This document shows positions 40,985 to 50,169 of a stretch of 64,000 nt of DNA, one piece after another. How positions within the stretch are numbered: the stretch's first letter is position 1; each line of letters begins with the position of its first letter. Source of the DNA: Pseudo-nitzschia pungens. Its lineage: Eukaryota > Bacillariophyta > Bacillariophyceae > Bacillariales > Bacillariaceae. The notes under the pieces were generated by a model that was not told the origin of the DNA, did not search any database, and was given only the letters and a program-made list of their open reading frames with translations. A program made the translations under genes and the position numbers. The DNA lies in the NCBI GenBank assembly GCA_037355855.1, contig CM074762.1, positions 5,704,001 to 5,768,000 of the forward strand, in the 5' to 3' direction.

Positions 40985-42785
40985 TCATTCAGGCGGAGGA
41001 TTGTTTTCCATCCATTCGGCATAGTACTCCTTGCCTTCTTTCGCTGCCTTTTGCTGCTCGCGATAGTATACAGCTTTATCTACCGGTGACGCTGCGTGAC
41101 GACGCTGTGCCAAATTTTCAGCTTTCCGTTTTTGTCGAACCTGTTCCGTTTGGCTTACTGCTCGGTTTGAGGCCTCGTTGCGTATCTGTTCATTGGTCCT
41201 TACTTTTGGATTGGTTCTCTCAGGTCTCTCTAAAAGTGCCTTTTTGTTCGTCAGTTTGCCGGTGGGAACAGGTGGTAACAGAGGGGTGTCCGGAACAGGT
41301 GGTAGCAATGGGGTGTCCGGAACAGGTGGTAAGGGGAGTAGGGGCTGTTCTGGGCGACCACCGCCACCGCCACTGCCGCCTGGTGGACCTCTCGGCGGCG
41401 GATCTTTTGGAGGACCTTTTGGACGACCTCGAGTATATATATCCGAAGCAGGAGGATCAGGAGCTAAATTGTGATATTGTTTGATGTAAAATGTTAGTAA
41501 TGGATGATTACTTGGTTATCATAAAAACACAGATTGGTGGTGGGAACAATCACTTGCCTAGATCCATTCTGGCAACGCCAGTAGCCAAGAGCATAGAAAG
41601 CATGTCGTCTTCGTCTTTCTGCTTGTTTGTAACCTCTTTCACAGAAGTTGCAATGGCGCATTCCCACTTGACTCCTGGGATGTACTGAAACTTTGGATGG
41701 TCTTCGCCCTGACCATCAAACATTGGCACTGGGAGAGAACGGAGGACAGGTTTAGCCAGCTTCAACTGAAGCTCGGTAGGACTTCGAGTGATCTTGTCAT
41801 TGAAGTGAGAGTTATCGCAAGTGATTTCATCTGGGAACTGGAAGTAGATAATGCGTTGCTGCTTGAGTTCACTACGCACGATTTCCACTGCTTGGATTGA
41901 ATGGGCTGCATATTGTGGATCATCTTCCATAGTGCCGGAGTACAAATTATCAATCTGGTTGAAGAACAATTTCGGGACACGAGGCATCGTAATAAAGATG
42001 CCCTTCCCGTCAACCTCAAGCCTTGCCTTGTACTTCACGTCGAGGACATCACCAATATCAACAACGCGCATCTCAATGGACAACATATCCACGCGTTCAC
42101 CATTGGAGATAATGTTGGGGACAACAATTGGTTGGACAAAAAGATTGTTCCACGATCTATCAATATCAAGATCAAAGCAATGAATGTTTTCGTTCTCTTC
42201 AGCCCAATCTGCAGACCACATTTCCACGCTGTTGTTGAATCCTCCTTAGGCGAAACGATGTGGTGGGACAATGTGAGACAATGTGAGACCAGAAAATTGC
42301 TACCACCGCCACGCTGCGTTACGTAACAGTCAATGATTTTGGAACTTACTCGACATTTCTGGGTGCAGGTTTCTTGAAAGAAGAGGTGAATGTACGATCT
42401 TTGTTTGTGGAATAAATGGTGGTGGACTCTCTAAGCGGGGCTTCTTGACTGTTTGTGGTGGACTCTCCAAGCGGGGCTTCTTGACTCTTTGTGGTGGACT
42501 CTCCAAGCGGGGCTTCTTGACTCTTTGTGGTGGAGTTACGGGGAGACACTGTGTGTGGCGGGTAGGGTTAGTATGCGTGACGATGGGGGTTGTTTTCAAT
42601 TCAGGGCTTCGCAACAAAAAGTTAGCTCTGTATTTTTGAGCCAATCTTCTTTCTCTTGATCCTTTTGGAAAAGTGTTGGAATGGTAATCGCAAAAGACTC
42701 TGAATGATTCAAATTTATCAGGGTTCTGACAAAAATTGTGCACTAACTGAACGGCGAAAGCGGAAAGCTCCGTTGCTTTCGGCAT
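40985..42785 (-). CDS. Accessory protein of the long-TIR element, predicted 3-exon gene (532 aa)
   Basis: Proposed exons: 42785-42350, 42241-41558 and 41463-40985. Intron 1 has GTAAGT after TCGA and ends CTAAGGAG. Intron 2 begins GCAAGTG after CTAG (a GC donor) and has TACTAAC and TTTAG before the acceptor. Joined exons are in frame throughout (1599 nt). Exon 1 encodes a basic start and three RVKKPRLESPPQ-like repeats (a 36-bp tandem repeat). Exon 2 has FNNSVEMWSADWAEEN, SWNNLFVQPIVVPNI and VVDIGDVLDVKYKARLE, with no recognised domain. Exon 3 has RGRPKGPPKDPPPRGP, an AT-hook-like GRP motif, PPVPDTPLL repeats and a charged helical tail. An accessory DNA-binding or complex-forming role is inferred. 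The splice model is unverified. Confidence 0.6.
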
Positions 42786-43322
42786 CAACTGGAATTATGA
42801 CAGGATTGGTTGAAAACATGTTGGTGTCATCTTCACGCAGTACCACTGCTTCTCGTCTTATCAACCTTTCATCGGTGCTCTAGAGAGAAAGAAGAAGCAA
42901 CTTGCAAGAGGCCACATCGCGTTCTTGGTTGATCGTGGTCTGATGTTGTAGTTAGTAGTTAAACCTTACCGTACAATACGTCGGACTGGTTCCCCTGATT
43001 TTTGGTAGTAACTTTTGTTTACTTCGTATTATGTAAGTTTAATTAGAACTGTATTTCAAAACTCTGAATTGTACGGTAAGAGTGAAGTTACATCAAAATA
43101 GAGCAATTGTTGCTTGTTCCGGGTCTGGCTTAATAACCAAGGCCGCCATGCTCCGGCAGCCAAGTAGCTTATATATTTTACCGGTACCGCCACGCTCCGA
43201 CCCGCCTTTCAACGGCTTTTATTTCTTATTTTTACTAAGGCCTCCATGCTTGCGCACCCAAGTCGCTTCTACATGTTACTAGTACCGCAACTCTCAAGTA
43301 CGATACCAGCATTTTCCACCTC
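42786..43322. other. Intergenic spacer with a ~100-bp direct repeat
   Basis: AACCAAGGCCGCCATGCTCC (~43133) and ACTAAGGCCTCCATGCTTGC (~43235) start two similar segments containing CCAAGTAGCTTATAT / CCAAGTCGCTTCTAC and TACCGC. It should hold the promoter of the three-exon gene. No ORF supported. Confidence 0.4.
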
Positions 43323-45073
43323 TTAATTAATTATTTTTTTTTTCTTTGAAGGTGGATGGGCCTTTCCAAACACTTTCTTTGCGTACTCTTCCGGATCTTC
43401 GGTGTGGTAACGCCCAGCGTCCGTGTCGTTCTCCATCTCAGTAGCAATCCTCTTCAACTGGGAAGCAAAAGGTTTCTTATACTCCTGGAAATGTTTCCCA
43501 ACGAGGAACATTACGGCAGGCTTTTCTCTTTTCTTCCGGTTGTTTTCAGAAAGAAAAAGGTTTGGAACAGCCTCATCGTAGGTACCCATGAAGTGGACAG
43601 AGTAAGGTTTTTCGTCACGATCTATCTTGTCTTCCCATGTCGTGCTGTGCTGCAAGTTTTTCATATTCTTTGTAGTGACATCAAAAATCCTACGGGAAGT
43701 TCTGTCCTTGACGCTGAAATCGTTCCTTGGGGGTTCATTTGTCAGCCGCTTTCCATTGCTACTCTTCTTGTTCTTGTTCTTGTTCTTGTTCTGGGAGACT
43801 GGGTACACTACGCCGAAGTTTGAAGCTTCAGACACTGTATCGTCATCGTGGATGCTGCTGGGCGCCACGCAGAGTGACTTTGGGGTGTTGCCATCCTCAC
43901 CATCAAAATCATCGACATTAGCAAATTCGAGTTGGTCGGTCGCCCCGCAGAATGCAGGTGAGGGGCCGCCATCTTTACCACCAACGTCATTCACATTAGC
44001 CAATGGTGGTTCCTTCCTATTACGGAGTGCGCTCAAAAAAGCTGCCATTGGGCTTCCGAATGGGGGAACGATGGGAACAGAGAAACTGGTGGGGGTGGGG
44101 GCATGGAGTGTTGTAGAGGAGCAGTCGGTGGTGGTAGTACTTGTTTTTCAGCAGGTCGAGCAGGTAGTGGTGGCGCTTGAGGATCAATTGGTGGAATCGG
44201 GGGATTTTCAGCACGAGGTGGAGATGGAGGTGGGGGATTTTCAGCAGGAGGTGGAGGTGGGGGTTTAGTCGGAGGATGTTCGGCAGGAGGTGGAGGTGGG
44301 GGATTTTCAGCAGGAGGTGGAGGTGGAGGTGGAGTCGGAGGATGTTCAGCAGGAGGTGGAGGTGGGGGATTTTCAGCAGGAGGTGAAGGTGGAGGTTTAG
44401 TCAGAGGATGTTCAGCAGGAGGTGGAGGTGGGGGATTTTCAGCAGGAGGTGGAGGTGGAGTTGGAGGATGTTCAGCAGGAGGTGGAGGTGGGGGATTTTC
44501 AGCAGGAGGTGGAGATGGAGGTGGAGTCGGAGGATGTTCAGCAGGAGGTGGAGGTGGGGAGTCTTTTGAAGGTTGAACCGGTGGGGATTTGAGCAGGCGG
44601 TGGATTGGGGCTGAAGGCGGTGGTGCCTTTCGGTTGTTCTTGCTAGGCTTGCGTCTCGTTGACTGTGCATAGGTCACTTTCTTTCGGACACGGAGCTGCA
44701 ATGGTTGAAGAAGGGCATCCGTGCTTTTTGGATCATTAGGGTCGTAGATGGCTGCGATTCCAGTTCGCACAATTGAAGCTTTCTGATTTACGTTGTTTCG
44801 TTTTTCATCAGTAAGTTTGCGGGATGAGCTCTCATTCGATTTTTCCTCGGCAGCAGACTCTTTCGTGCCCTCATCAGCAGACTCTTCCGTGTCCTTCCTG
44901 TCCTCATCAGAAGACTCCGTCGGGTCCTCATCAGAAGAGGACTGTTCCTTTCCCTCATCAGAAGCAGAGGCTCCCTCAGCAGCAGACACTTTCATGGTGA
45001 CTCCTTTATCACTTTCCTCGGAGGCAGAAGTGGTCTTGTGACCAGCAGAAAAAAGTGTTTTAAGAAAGAACAT
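43323..45073 (-). CDS. Acidic, proline-rich accessory protein of the long-TIR element (apparently frameshifted or spliced)
   Basis: From ATG 45073 the frame encodes a Ser/Glu/Asp-rich acidic region, SIVRTGIAAIYDPNDPK, a basic block (RRKPSKNNRKAPPP) and about ten proline repeats (PPPPPPAEHPPT / PPPPPAENPPPP), ending at 44033. A second open frame reads SVPIVPPFGSPMAAFLSALR onward to 43323. Its start overlaps the end of the first by 16 bp, and its extension upstream is proline-rich too. I infer one gene broken by an indel around 44060-44110 in the repeat, or joined by an unseen intron. The second half has FVPNL-free basic/acidic stretches, FDVTTKNMKNLQHSTTW, YSVHFMGTYDEAVPNLF and a KKKKIIN end. 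No known domain. Two separate genes are the alternative. Confidence 0.5.
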
Positions 45074-45420
45074 CTTCAAAATAATGAAAATAGTCTATTC
45101 AATACAGCGTACCGGTAGCTATGATGGACTACATACTAGTAAGTGCAAACAGCGTGGACTTTTACAGTACACCCTGCGTCGACATCTACGCCCAGCGTGG
45201 AGACCCCCCCCCAATCGGCACGATTCGTTGCACTATAAACCCAGCGTGGAACCCCCTCGACATGTTTGTATCGCACATCGGCACGATTCGTTGCACTCTA
45301 AGTACCTCGCAACGCAGAGTGGCGGCTGCCGACCATTTCAATGCGCTGGCAACTCCTCACTAAATGGGGATCACTAATCTTCAAAATAGCTTTGATTAAA
45401 ATTTTTTAAAGGTACAACTA
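45074..45420. other. Spacer between the proline-rich gene and the transposase
   Basis: Contains ATCGGCACGATTCGTTGCAC twice (45212 and 45279) and CCCAGCGTGGA motifs resembling those in the TIRs. No gene seen. Confidence 0.4.
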
Positions 45421-46476
45421 CTAGAGCTCAAACAATCCATGACCACTTTCAATATCGTATTGTACCAAAGTACAAACCGATTCCATCACTGCTTGATGAA
45501 CCGAATGAGGATGACGGAATTCGGTTGATAATATAGCAAATGACTTGATACGCGAGTTGAATGTTTTGTGTCTTGACTTGGCCCGAGCTTTCAATTCTTT
45601 CACTTCTGTAGAGTCACCTTCTCGAGTAACAGAAACTGTATTGTTGTCTTCTCCTCTGTATGCACTATCAGCGATAGCTCGTTTCCCAGCTGGAATCATT
45701 GACTTCAAATTTCTGCCAGGGTTGTCCTTTGTTCCGGCACCATATCTAAAAATACTTAAATCGTGTCGACTTGCAGGAAATGGACCATTTATCCAAACAA
45801 GCCGATCGGATCTCAGAGAGATTCCCAGCTCATATGCCAGAGCAGCTCCGTGTGACTTGTGGCTGTACCATTTGCTTCCTGGATCCCTGCGAGCTTCTTG
45901 AATCCTGCAGTGTACTCCATCTACGGAGACAATGAAGACATCATCTTTGATCTCCTCATCTGAAAACCACTTGATCTTCTTCTTTTTCAAACGTTGAAAA
46001 GCAGCAGTGTACTCCTTCACCTTCGGTCCGATTGTCTCTGGGCTGAAATTCCATGGACCTTCCATCTGGACATATCTCGGATACGCCTTTAACCAATAGA
46101 GTGTGAGAAAGAAATATTTTAGATCAAACTTCTTTGCAGAAATTTCTTGTATCAAGTCCTTCACAACTTTTGAGATAGCAAGGGAGGAGACTCCATAGCA
46201 CCCACGAAAGCGCCTCTCATTCCTATCGGACTTAACTTTGCGTTGTCTCTCCTCTGTGAATCCACAAAAAAGAAGTCCCTTAAGCCGCATTTCATCGACT
46301 GAATACTGAAGCTCTTGCTGCTGCTGCCACCGCCGCTGCTGCTCATGATGCTTGATCCTTTCTTTTTGCTCCTGACTCTGCTCTCGTTGTCTAGCATTTC
46401 TTCTCCTGTTCCTCGATCTTGTAGGCTCTGCATCTTGAAGAGACAGAGCCGCAAAAGAAGCTTCGAAAGAGTCCAT
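45421..46476 (-). CDS. DDE_4 (IS5/PIF-Harbinger-like) transposase of the long-TIR element (351 aa)
   Basis: First true ATG at 46476; the open frame extends upstream into the TIR. The N-terminus is Arg/Gln-rich coiled (RRNARQREQSQEQKERIKHH). RRFRGCYGVSSLAISKVVKD is the HTH-like part. The catalytic region shows SVDGVHCRI (Asp186), KWYSHKSHGAALAYELG, PASRHDLSIFR (Asp239) and IADSAYRGE. The expected third acid lies in the 'RHETFN.R.K.F..L...FRH' block; here it reads RHKTFNSRIKSFAIL, so Lys304 (codon AAA) replaces Glu. Such transposases cut at the TIRs and duplicate 3 bp. With the Glu to Lys change this copy may be inactive even though the ORF is full length. Confidence 0.8.
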   Translation of the reverse strand: MDSFEASFAALSLQDAEPTRSRNRRRNARQREQSQEQKERIKHHEQQRRWQQQQELQYSVDEMRLKGLLFCGFTEERQRKVKSDRNERRFRGCYGVSSLAISKVVKDLIQEISAKKFDLKYFFLTLYWLKAYPRYVQMEGPWNFSPETIGPKVKEYTAAFQRLKKKKIKWFSDEEIKDDVFIVSVDGVHCRIQEARRDPGSKWYSHKSHGAALAYELGISLRSDRLVWINGPFPASRHDLSIFRYGAGTKDNPGRNLKSMIPAGKRAIADSAYRGEDNNTVSVTREGDSTEVKELKARAKSRHKTFNSRIKSFAILSTEFRHPHSVHQAVMESVCTLVQYDIESGHGLFEL

Positions 46477-46574
46477 GTCGGTTCGATGAGCTCTTCTCAA
46501 AGTAGAGGTAGTGGTGATTATTTTTGTCTTGCCTCTTCCCGCAGCGTGGCGTCCTCCCCGCAAAATCGCCACTG

Positions 46575-47204
46575 TCGTATTCCACCGTAGCGGGCTACCC
46601 GTAGTGGGCTACGAGCGACCCGTAGCGTGGCGGGTTGAGGACAAAACTCGTTGAGGACATTCGTTGAGGACAAAAGGTTGAGGACAGTTTTGTTGAGGAC
46701 AAAAGGTTGAGGACAGTTTTGTTGAGGACAAAAGGTTGAGGACAGTTTTGTTGAGGACAAAAGGTTGAGGACAGTTTTGTTGAGGACAAAAGGTTGAGGA
46801 CAACATTTTTGAGGACAGTTTTGTTGAGGACAATAAAACCATGAAAATAAAACGTGTCCGTTTCTTCCAAGTGTTCAAGCTCATGCGTTGAAGGCGAAAT
46901 TCGTTGAAAATAAAGCATTATGGTCGCACATGGAACCGTTGGATGAAGGTGCCCGCCACGCTAAGTGTCCACGTTGTCTATCCAAAATAGATGGGGGCAA
47001 TTATAAAACTCACTCTATATACATATATATATACGAAGATCTCACAATGATGGGGCCCGCCACGCTAAGTGTCCACCATGGAAATCCAAAAGGGGGGGGC
47101 GCGGCAAATTTTGTCCCCTTTATGATCTACAGAATGTGCGCATTACGAACGATTTGGCGCGCGCGGAAATGGAAATTAACGTTTTTTTTTTTTCCATAAT
47201 TTTC
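46575..47204 (-). repeat. Right terminal inverted repeat of the long-TIR element
   Basis: Reverse complement of the left TIR, including the GGTTGAGGACAGTTTTGTTG 29-bp tandem units (46650-46815), TAGCGTGGCGGG motifs and the terminal TTTTTCCATAATTTTC. The transposase gene's upstream frame starts within it, so the TIR probably carries the transposase promoter. Confidence 0.85.
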
Positions 47205-47733
47205 CAGGAGTGCCAGCTGACTGGAGCTATAGTCCCTCCTTCAAGACGGCCTACCGCAAGAATAGGAAGAAACTACATGCAGCGTGCTACTTAGACAGGA
47301 GATCCTTACAGGCGAGCGACTATCCGGTGATGGTGTTTGGATTACAAGAGACCACGGAATTAGACTCTGCGTTCGATGCAGCATTTTCTCCAGTAAGATC
47401 GAGATCTTTTTGGGAGAAGGTTGGAATTGGTCCCTTCACACGAAACTGTCTTGGAGATCGTAACATAGTTCACGAGCTCATGATTTTGCCAAAAGGAGAT
47501 ATCAATGAAGCAAAGGATCCAGCAACGGTGGAGCTTTTGGAACTCAAACGACGAAACACCGTAGCGGTTGAAACGCTGATCGATTTTGGTTTCGACGGGG
47601 ACGTGTTTCGGAAGGAAGCACCGCGGAAATCCCACCAGCGAGTTACGAGATCGCAGCGCGTCAGATCCAAGATGCGATTGCAAAGGCAAATACTGCAGGG
47701 AAGAAATATATCATTCTAGGCGGAAGACTGCAC
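47205..47733 (+). pseudogene. DDE_1 transposase gene, piece 3: end of the catalytic domain
   Basis: Resumes after the long-TIR element with GVPADWSYSPSFKTAYRKN (third catalytic Asp region), then SFWEKVGIGPFTRNCLGD and VELLELKRRNTVAVE. The frame that starts here reaches a stop at 47719. A switch by one base near 47620 gives PPASYEIAARQIQDAIAKAN and YIILGGRLHY, which leads into the MITE, so a frameshift is likely. Relatives I recall have several more residues between PGVP and the Asp, so a small deletion is possible. Confidence 0.7.
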
Positions 47734-47823
47734 TACAGAATTCCTATCAGCTGTCCCCCGGCTTCCGTAAAAATGAGTAGTTGGGGATGTAGAACCGGGG
47801 GACAGCTGATAGGAATTTTGTAG
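47734..47823. mobile_element. 90-bp palindromic MITE, copy 2, inside the DDE_1 gene
   Basis: CTACAGAATTCCTATCAGCT mirrored by AGCTGATAGGAATTTTGTAG; the stem continues through GTCCCCCGG/CCGGGGGAC. Flanks are CA (47732-47733) and TA (47824-47825), so a TA duplication with one mutated base is likely. The same family as 24716-24806. Confidence 0.75.
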
Positions 47824-47825
47824 TA

Positions 47826-47944
47826 CAACTTTCACGATCAGCGCATTGTGGACAAAAGAGACCGTTGCGAAAAAGAGATCAAAGCAATGAAGTCCGCAAA
47901 GGCTCGTGCGGAAGTATATGCGAGGAAGGAAACGGAGTGTAAAG
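47826..47944 (+). pseudogene. DDE_1 transposase gene, piece 4
   Basis: Reads NFHDQRIVDKRDRCEKEIKA and MKSAKARAEVYARKETECK, a charged C-terminal helix, up to the Copia-2 junction at AAAG. Joining to 63420 preserves the frame (TGT AAA G|CG CTA), giving ECKALIQAC. Confidence 0.75.
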
Positions 47945-48296
47945 TATGAAGATATCCAGTGTGCTACCATCTGTGCTAAGGCTCCAGTGTAGGAGAATGT
48001 ACTGGGGCTACAGTCAGCAGCCTCCAGCAGTAGCTGACTAACAGGTGCTGAGCTGAGTGCTAGGCTGTGTGCTAATTGGTAGCATACAGGCTTAGCAGCA
48101 GGCTTAGCAGCAGGCTTAGCAACAGGCTTAGCAGCAGGCTTAGCAACAGGCTTAGCAGCAGACCTATATCCTACTATCCTGTTTAGTATGGATGCTAGCA
48201 GAGTTTACTAGGGTCGCCGCGTACGATTTGTACCAATCGTACGTACCCCGAGTAAAGCACCTGTTATGGTGTAGCTAGTAAATGCTACAGGGTTAG

Positions 48297-48481
48297 TGCC
48301 GTGCACCGGAATACAGTCACGAGTCTACTCGGGACTGGATTAAGGTTGAGGATAAATTAGCGAGGCGTTGGAATCGCCGATTCCAAATGCCTATCGAAAG
48401 CAATAGCAATAGACTAATCGATAGAGCTCACAATTTGCATATCACTACTATTCTAATCACTAGTAGACCCGGGGTATGGCA
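48297..48481 (+). repeat. Gypsy 5' LTR (185 bp)
   Basis: Identical by eye to 53467-53651. It is followed by TGATTTTAAAATCAAGC, which I could not assign to a tRNA primer site. Confidence 0.92.
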
Positions 48482-48507
48482 TGATTTTAAAATCAAGCTG
48501 AGCGCTG

Positions 48508-50169
48508 ATGACCATGAGCAGAAAGGTACCGATCGACCAAGGCGCCGACGGGACCAAAAGACTGCCAAAAATGGAGGCGCAAAGAAGCAAAACAGGGAGA
48601 AGGATATCCAGTGTCTGCAGCACAAGGAAGACCGACCCCAGCAACTGTTGGCGCCCAAAGAAGGGAGCAACAGCAGCAACAGAGACACCTAAGGACCCAA
48701 ACAGGACCATGGTCGACAACAAGAATAATCGAAAAATTCGAAAATACAAACTGAAACCCTTCAACGTCACACGGGAGGACTGGCCGGAAGACGCCACCAC
48801 CGTAAAGATGAATGTAGACAGCGAACAAGGTGGAATCGCATTCAGCGACTACCTGAAGGTTCTCAATGGTACTGAAAGACCAGAACTCTTCCTTATCTGG
48901 AAGAGAGACTTTGACCAGAAAATTGCTGGCAATGACAAACTCAACGGGGACCAGAAATTGGAGGTCCTACAGAGAATCCTCTCTATTGAGGCACTCGGAC
49001 TTGTCCAGCGAACGCTCGCACGGACCTACTTGGCCGAACCGACCCACAAGGTCCATCACACCAGACACGTACAGAAAAAGATCCAAGAGATCGAGCAAAG
49101 GGACCAAGCAAACATCCTGCTATCAATGGGGCAAGACGCCACCGAAACTCCCACGGGAGCCTCCAAGGAGACGGCAAAGGAGCAAGCTCCAAACGCCGAC
49201 AAAACCGACACAGCCAAGGCGAGCTCGGACAAAGAATCGGAGACCGACACCCTCGAGTCTCCAATCCCAAAGAAAAAGGTCGCAAGCGCCCTCATCCAGT
49301 ACTACCAATCCCAGGAGTACAGAAAGGATGTCATCGAGGAATGCATGCATGCCCTCAAACTCAAAATCTTTGGCAATGACCAACACGGCAAGCGCTCGTA
49401 TATCGTCCTCCGCCGATTCATGCGAGGCATGCGCGTGGACCTCAAACATGGCATTAGAGCCTGGGCCAACCGAATGGCCGAACTCCAAAGCTACCTCCCA
49501 GATTGCCTCTGGGAATGTGGCAGTGACCAAATGGAAACACCAAGAAGTTTCACCCAAGGAGAAATGAAGGAAATCCTAGATGCCAACATGACCCACTCCC
49601 AACGCGAGAAGCTGGAGCACATCAGTTGGGACCTCTACACCCACTCCTTTAACACCACTATCGACAAGCTCGAAAACCTGGAAATCACCATCCGGAAGGA
49701 AGCACTAATGCAACAACGCATCACCGACCTCGAAAAGCAGACCGGCGTCACCAAGAAGACCCCCAAGGCCGCATCTGGGGGAGGAACCCACCACGGGAAA
49801 TCCCCTGGCAAAAAGAAGCGCCCTGTGGACAACAGCAACAAACAGCTATGCAAGACCTGTGGCAAGGTCCATGCCGGCAAATGCTGGAAACTAACCGGTG
49901 GTCCCCACAAGAAGGGGAAGTTCGACCGGGAAACCATCAACCTGCTCAAGGAGCACTTTGTGGCAAAAGAACAAGACTCAGACACTGAGCAACACTCCAA
50001 ACCCCACTGGGGACGGAACCTATCGAACCACGAGTACTCTTATGTACTGGCCACGGCCCAAGCTGACCACGAAGTCTCCGATGACGAGATCGACATCTCC
50101 GAACGGGAACTCAAAGAGTACAGAAGAAAGTACAGAAAGACCTTTAAAAAGAAAGGATCCCACAACTGA
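48508..50169 (+). CDS. Gypsy Gag (553 aa)
   Basis: ATG at 48508, 26 bp after the 5' LTR. A basic N-terminus precedes a capsid-like helical region (LFLIWKRDFDQKIAGNDK, LQRILSIEALGLVQRTLA, ECMHALKLKIFGNDQHGKR). It ends with a CKTCGKVHAGKC zinc-binding motif at ~residue 448 and a Lys/Arg-rich tail. The protein packages element RNA into particles. The ORF ends AAC TGA at 50167-50169, directly followed in the same frame by the ATG of pol. Confidence 0.9.
   Translation: MTMSRKVPIDQGADGTKRLPKMEAQRSKTGRRISSVCSTRKTDPSNCWRPKKGATAATETPKDPNRTMVDNKNNRKIRKYKLKPFNVTREDWPEDATTVKMNVDSEQGGIAFSDYLKVLNGTERPELFLIWKRDFDQKIAGNDKLNGDQKLEVLQRILSIEALGLVQRTLARTYLAEPTHKVHHTRHVQKKIQEIEQRDQANILLSMGQDATETPTGASKETAKEQAPNADKTDTAKASSDKESETDTLESPIPKKKVASALIQYYQSQEYRKDVIEECMHALKLKIFGNDQHGKRSYIVLRRFMRGMRVDLKHGIRAWANRMAELQSYLPDCLWECGSDQMETPRSFTQGEMKEILDANMTHSQREKLEHISWDLYTHSFNTTIDKLENLEITIRKEALMQQRITDLEKQTGVTKKTPKAASGGGTHHGKSPGKKKRPVDNSNKQLCKTCGKVHAGKCWKLTGGPHKKGKFDRETINLLKEHFVAKEQDSDTEQHSKPHWGRNLSNHEYSYVLATAQADHEVSDDEIDISERELKEYRRKYRKTFKKKGSHN

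Larger units (their letters stand above)
39449..47204. mobile_element. Long-TIR DNA transposon (7.76 kb) with a DDE_4 transposase and at least three other genes
   Basis: Ends read GAACATTATGGAAAA and, inverted, GAAAATTATGGAAAA. The inverted repeats extend ~640 bp on the left (39449-40090) and ~630 bp on the right (46575-47204). CAG flanks both sides (39446-39448, 47205-47207), a likely 3-bp target duplication, as expected for PIF/Harbinger-like elements though the usual target is TWA. Gene order: small basic protein (+), three-exon protein (-), proline-rich protein (-), transposase (-). It sits in the DDE_1 gene between GVLLLLPG and VPADWSY. A related end starts at 63894. Confidence 0.82.
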
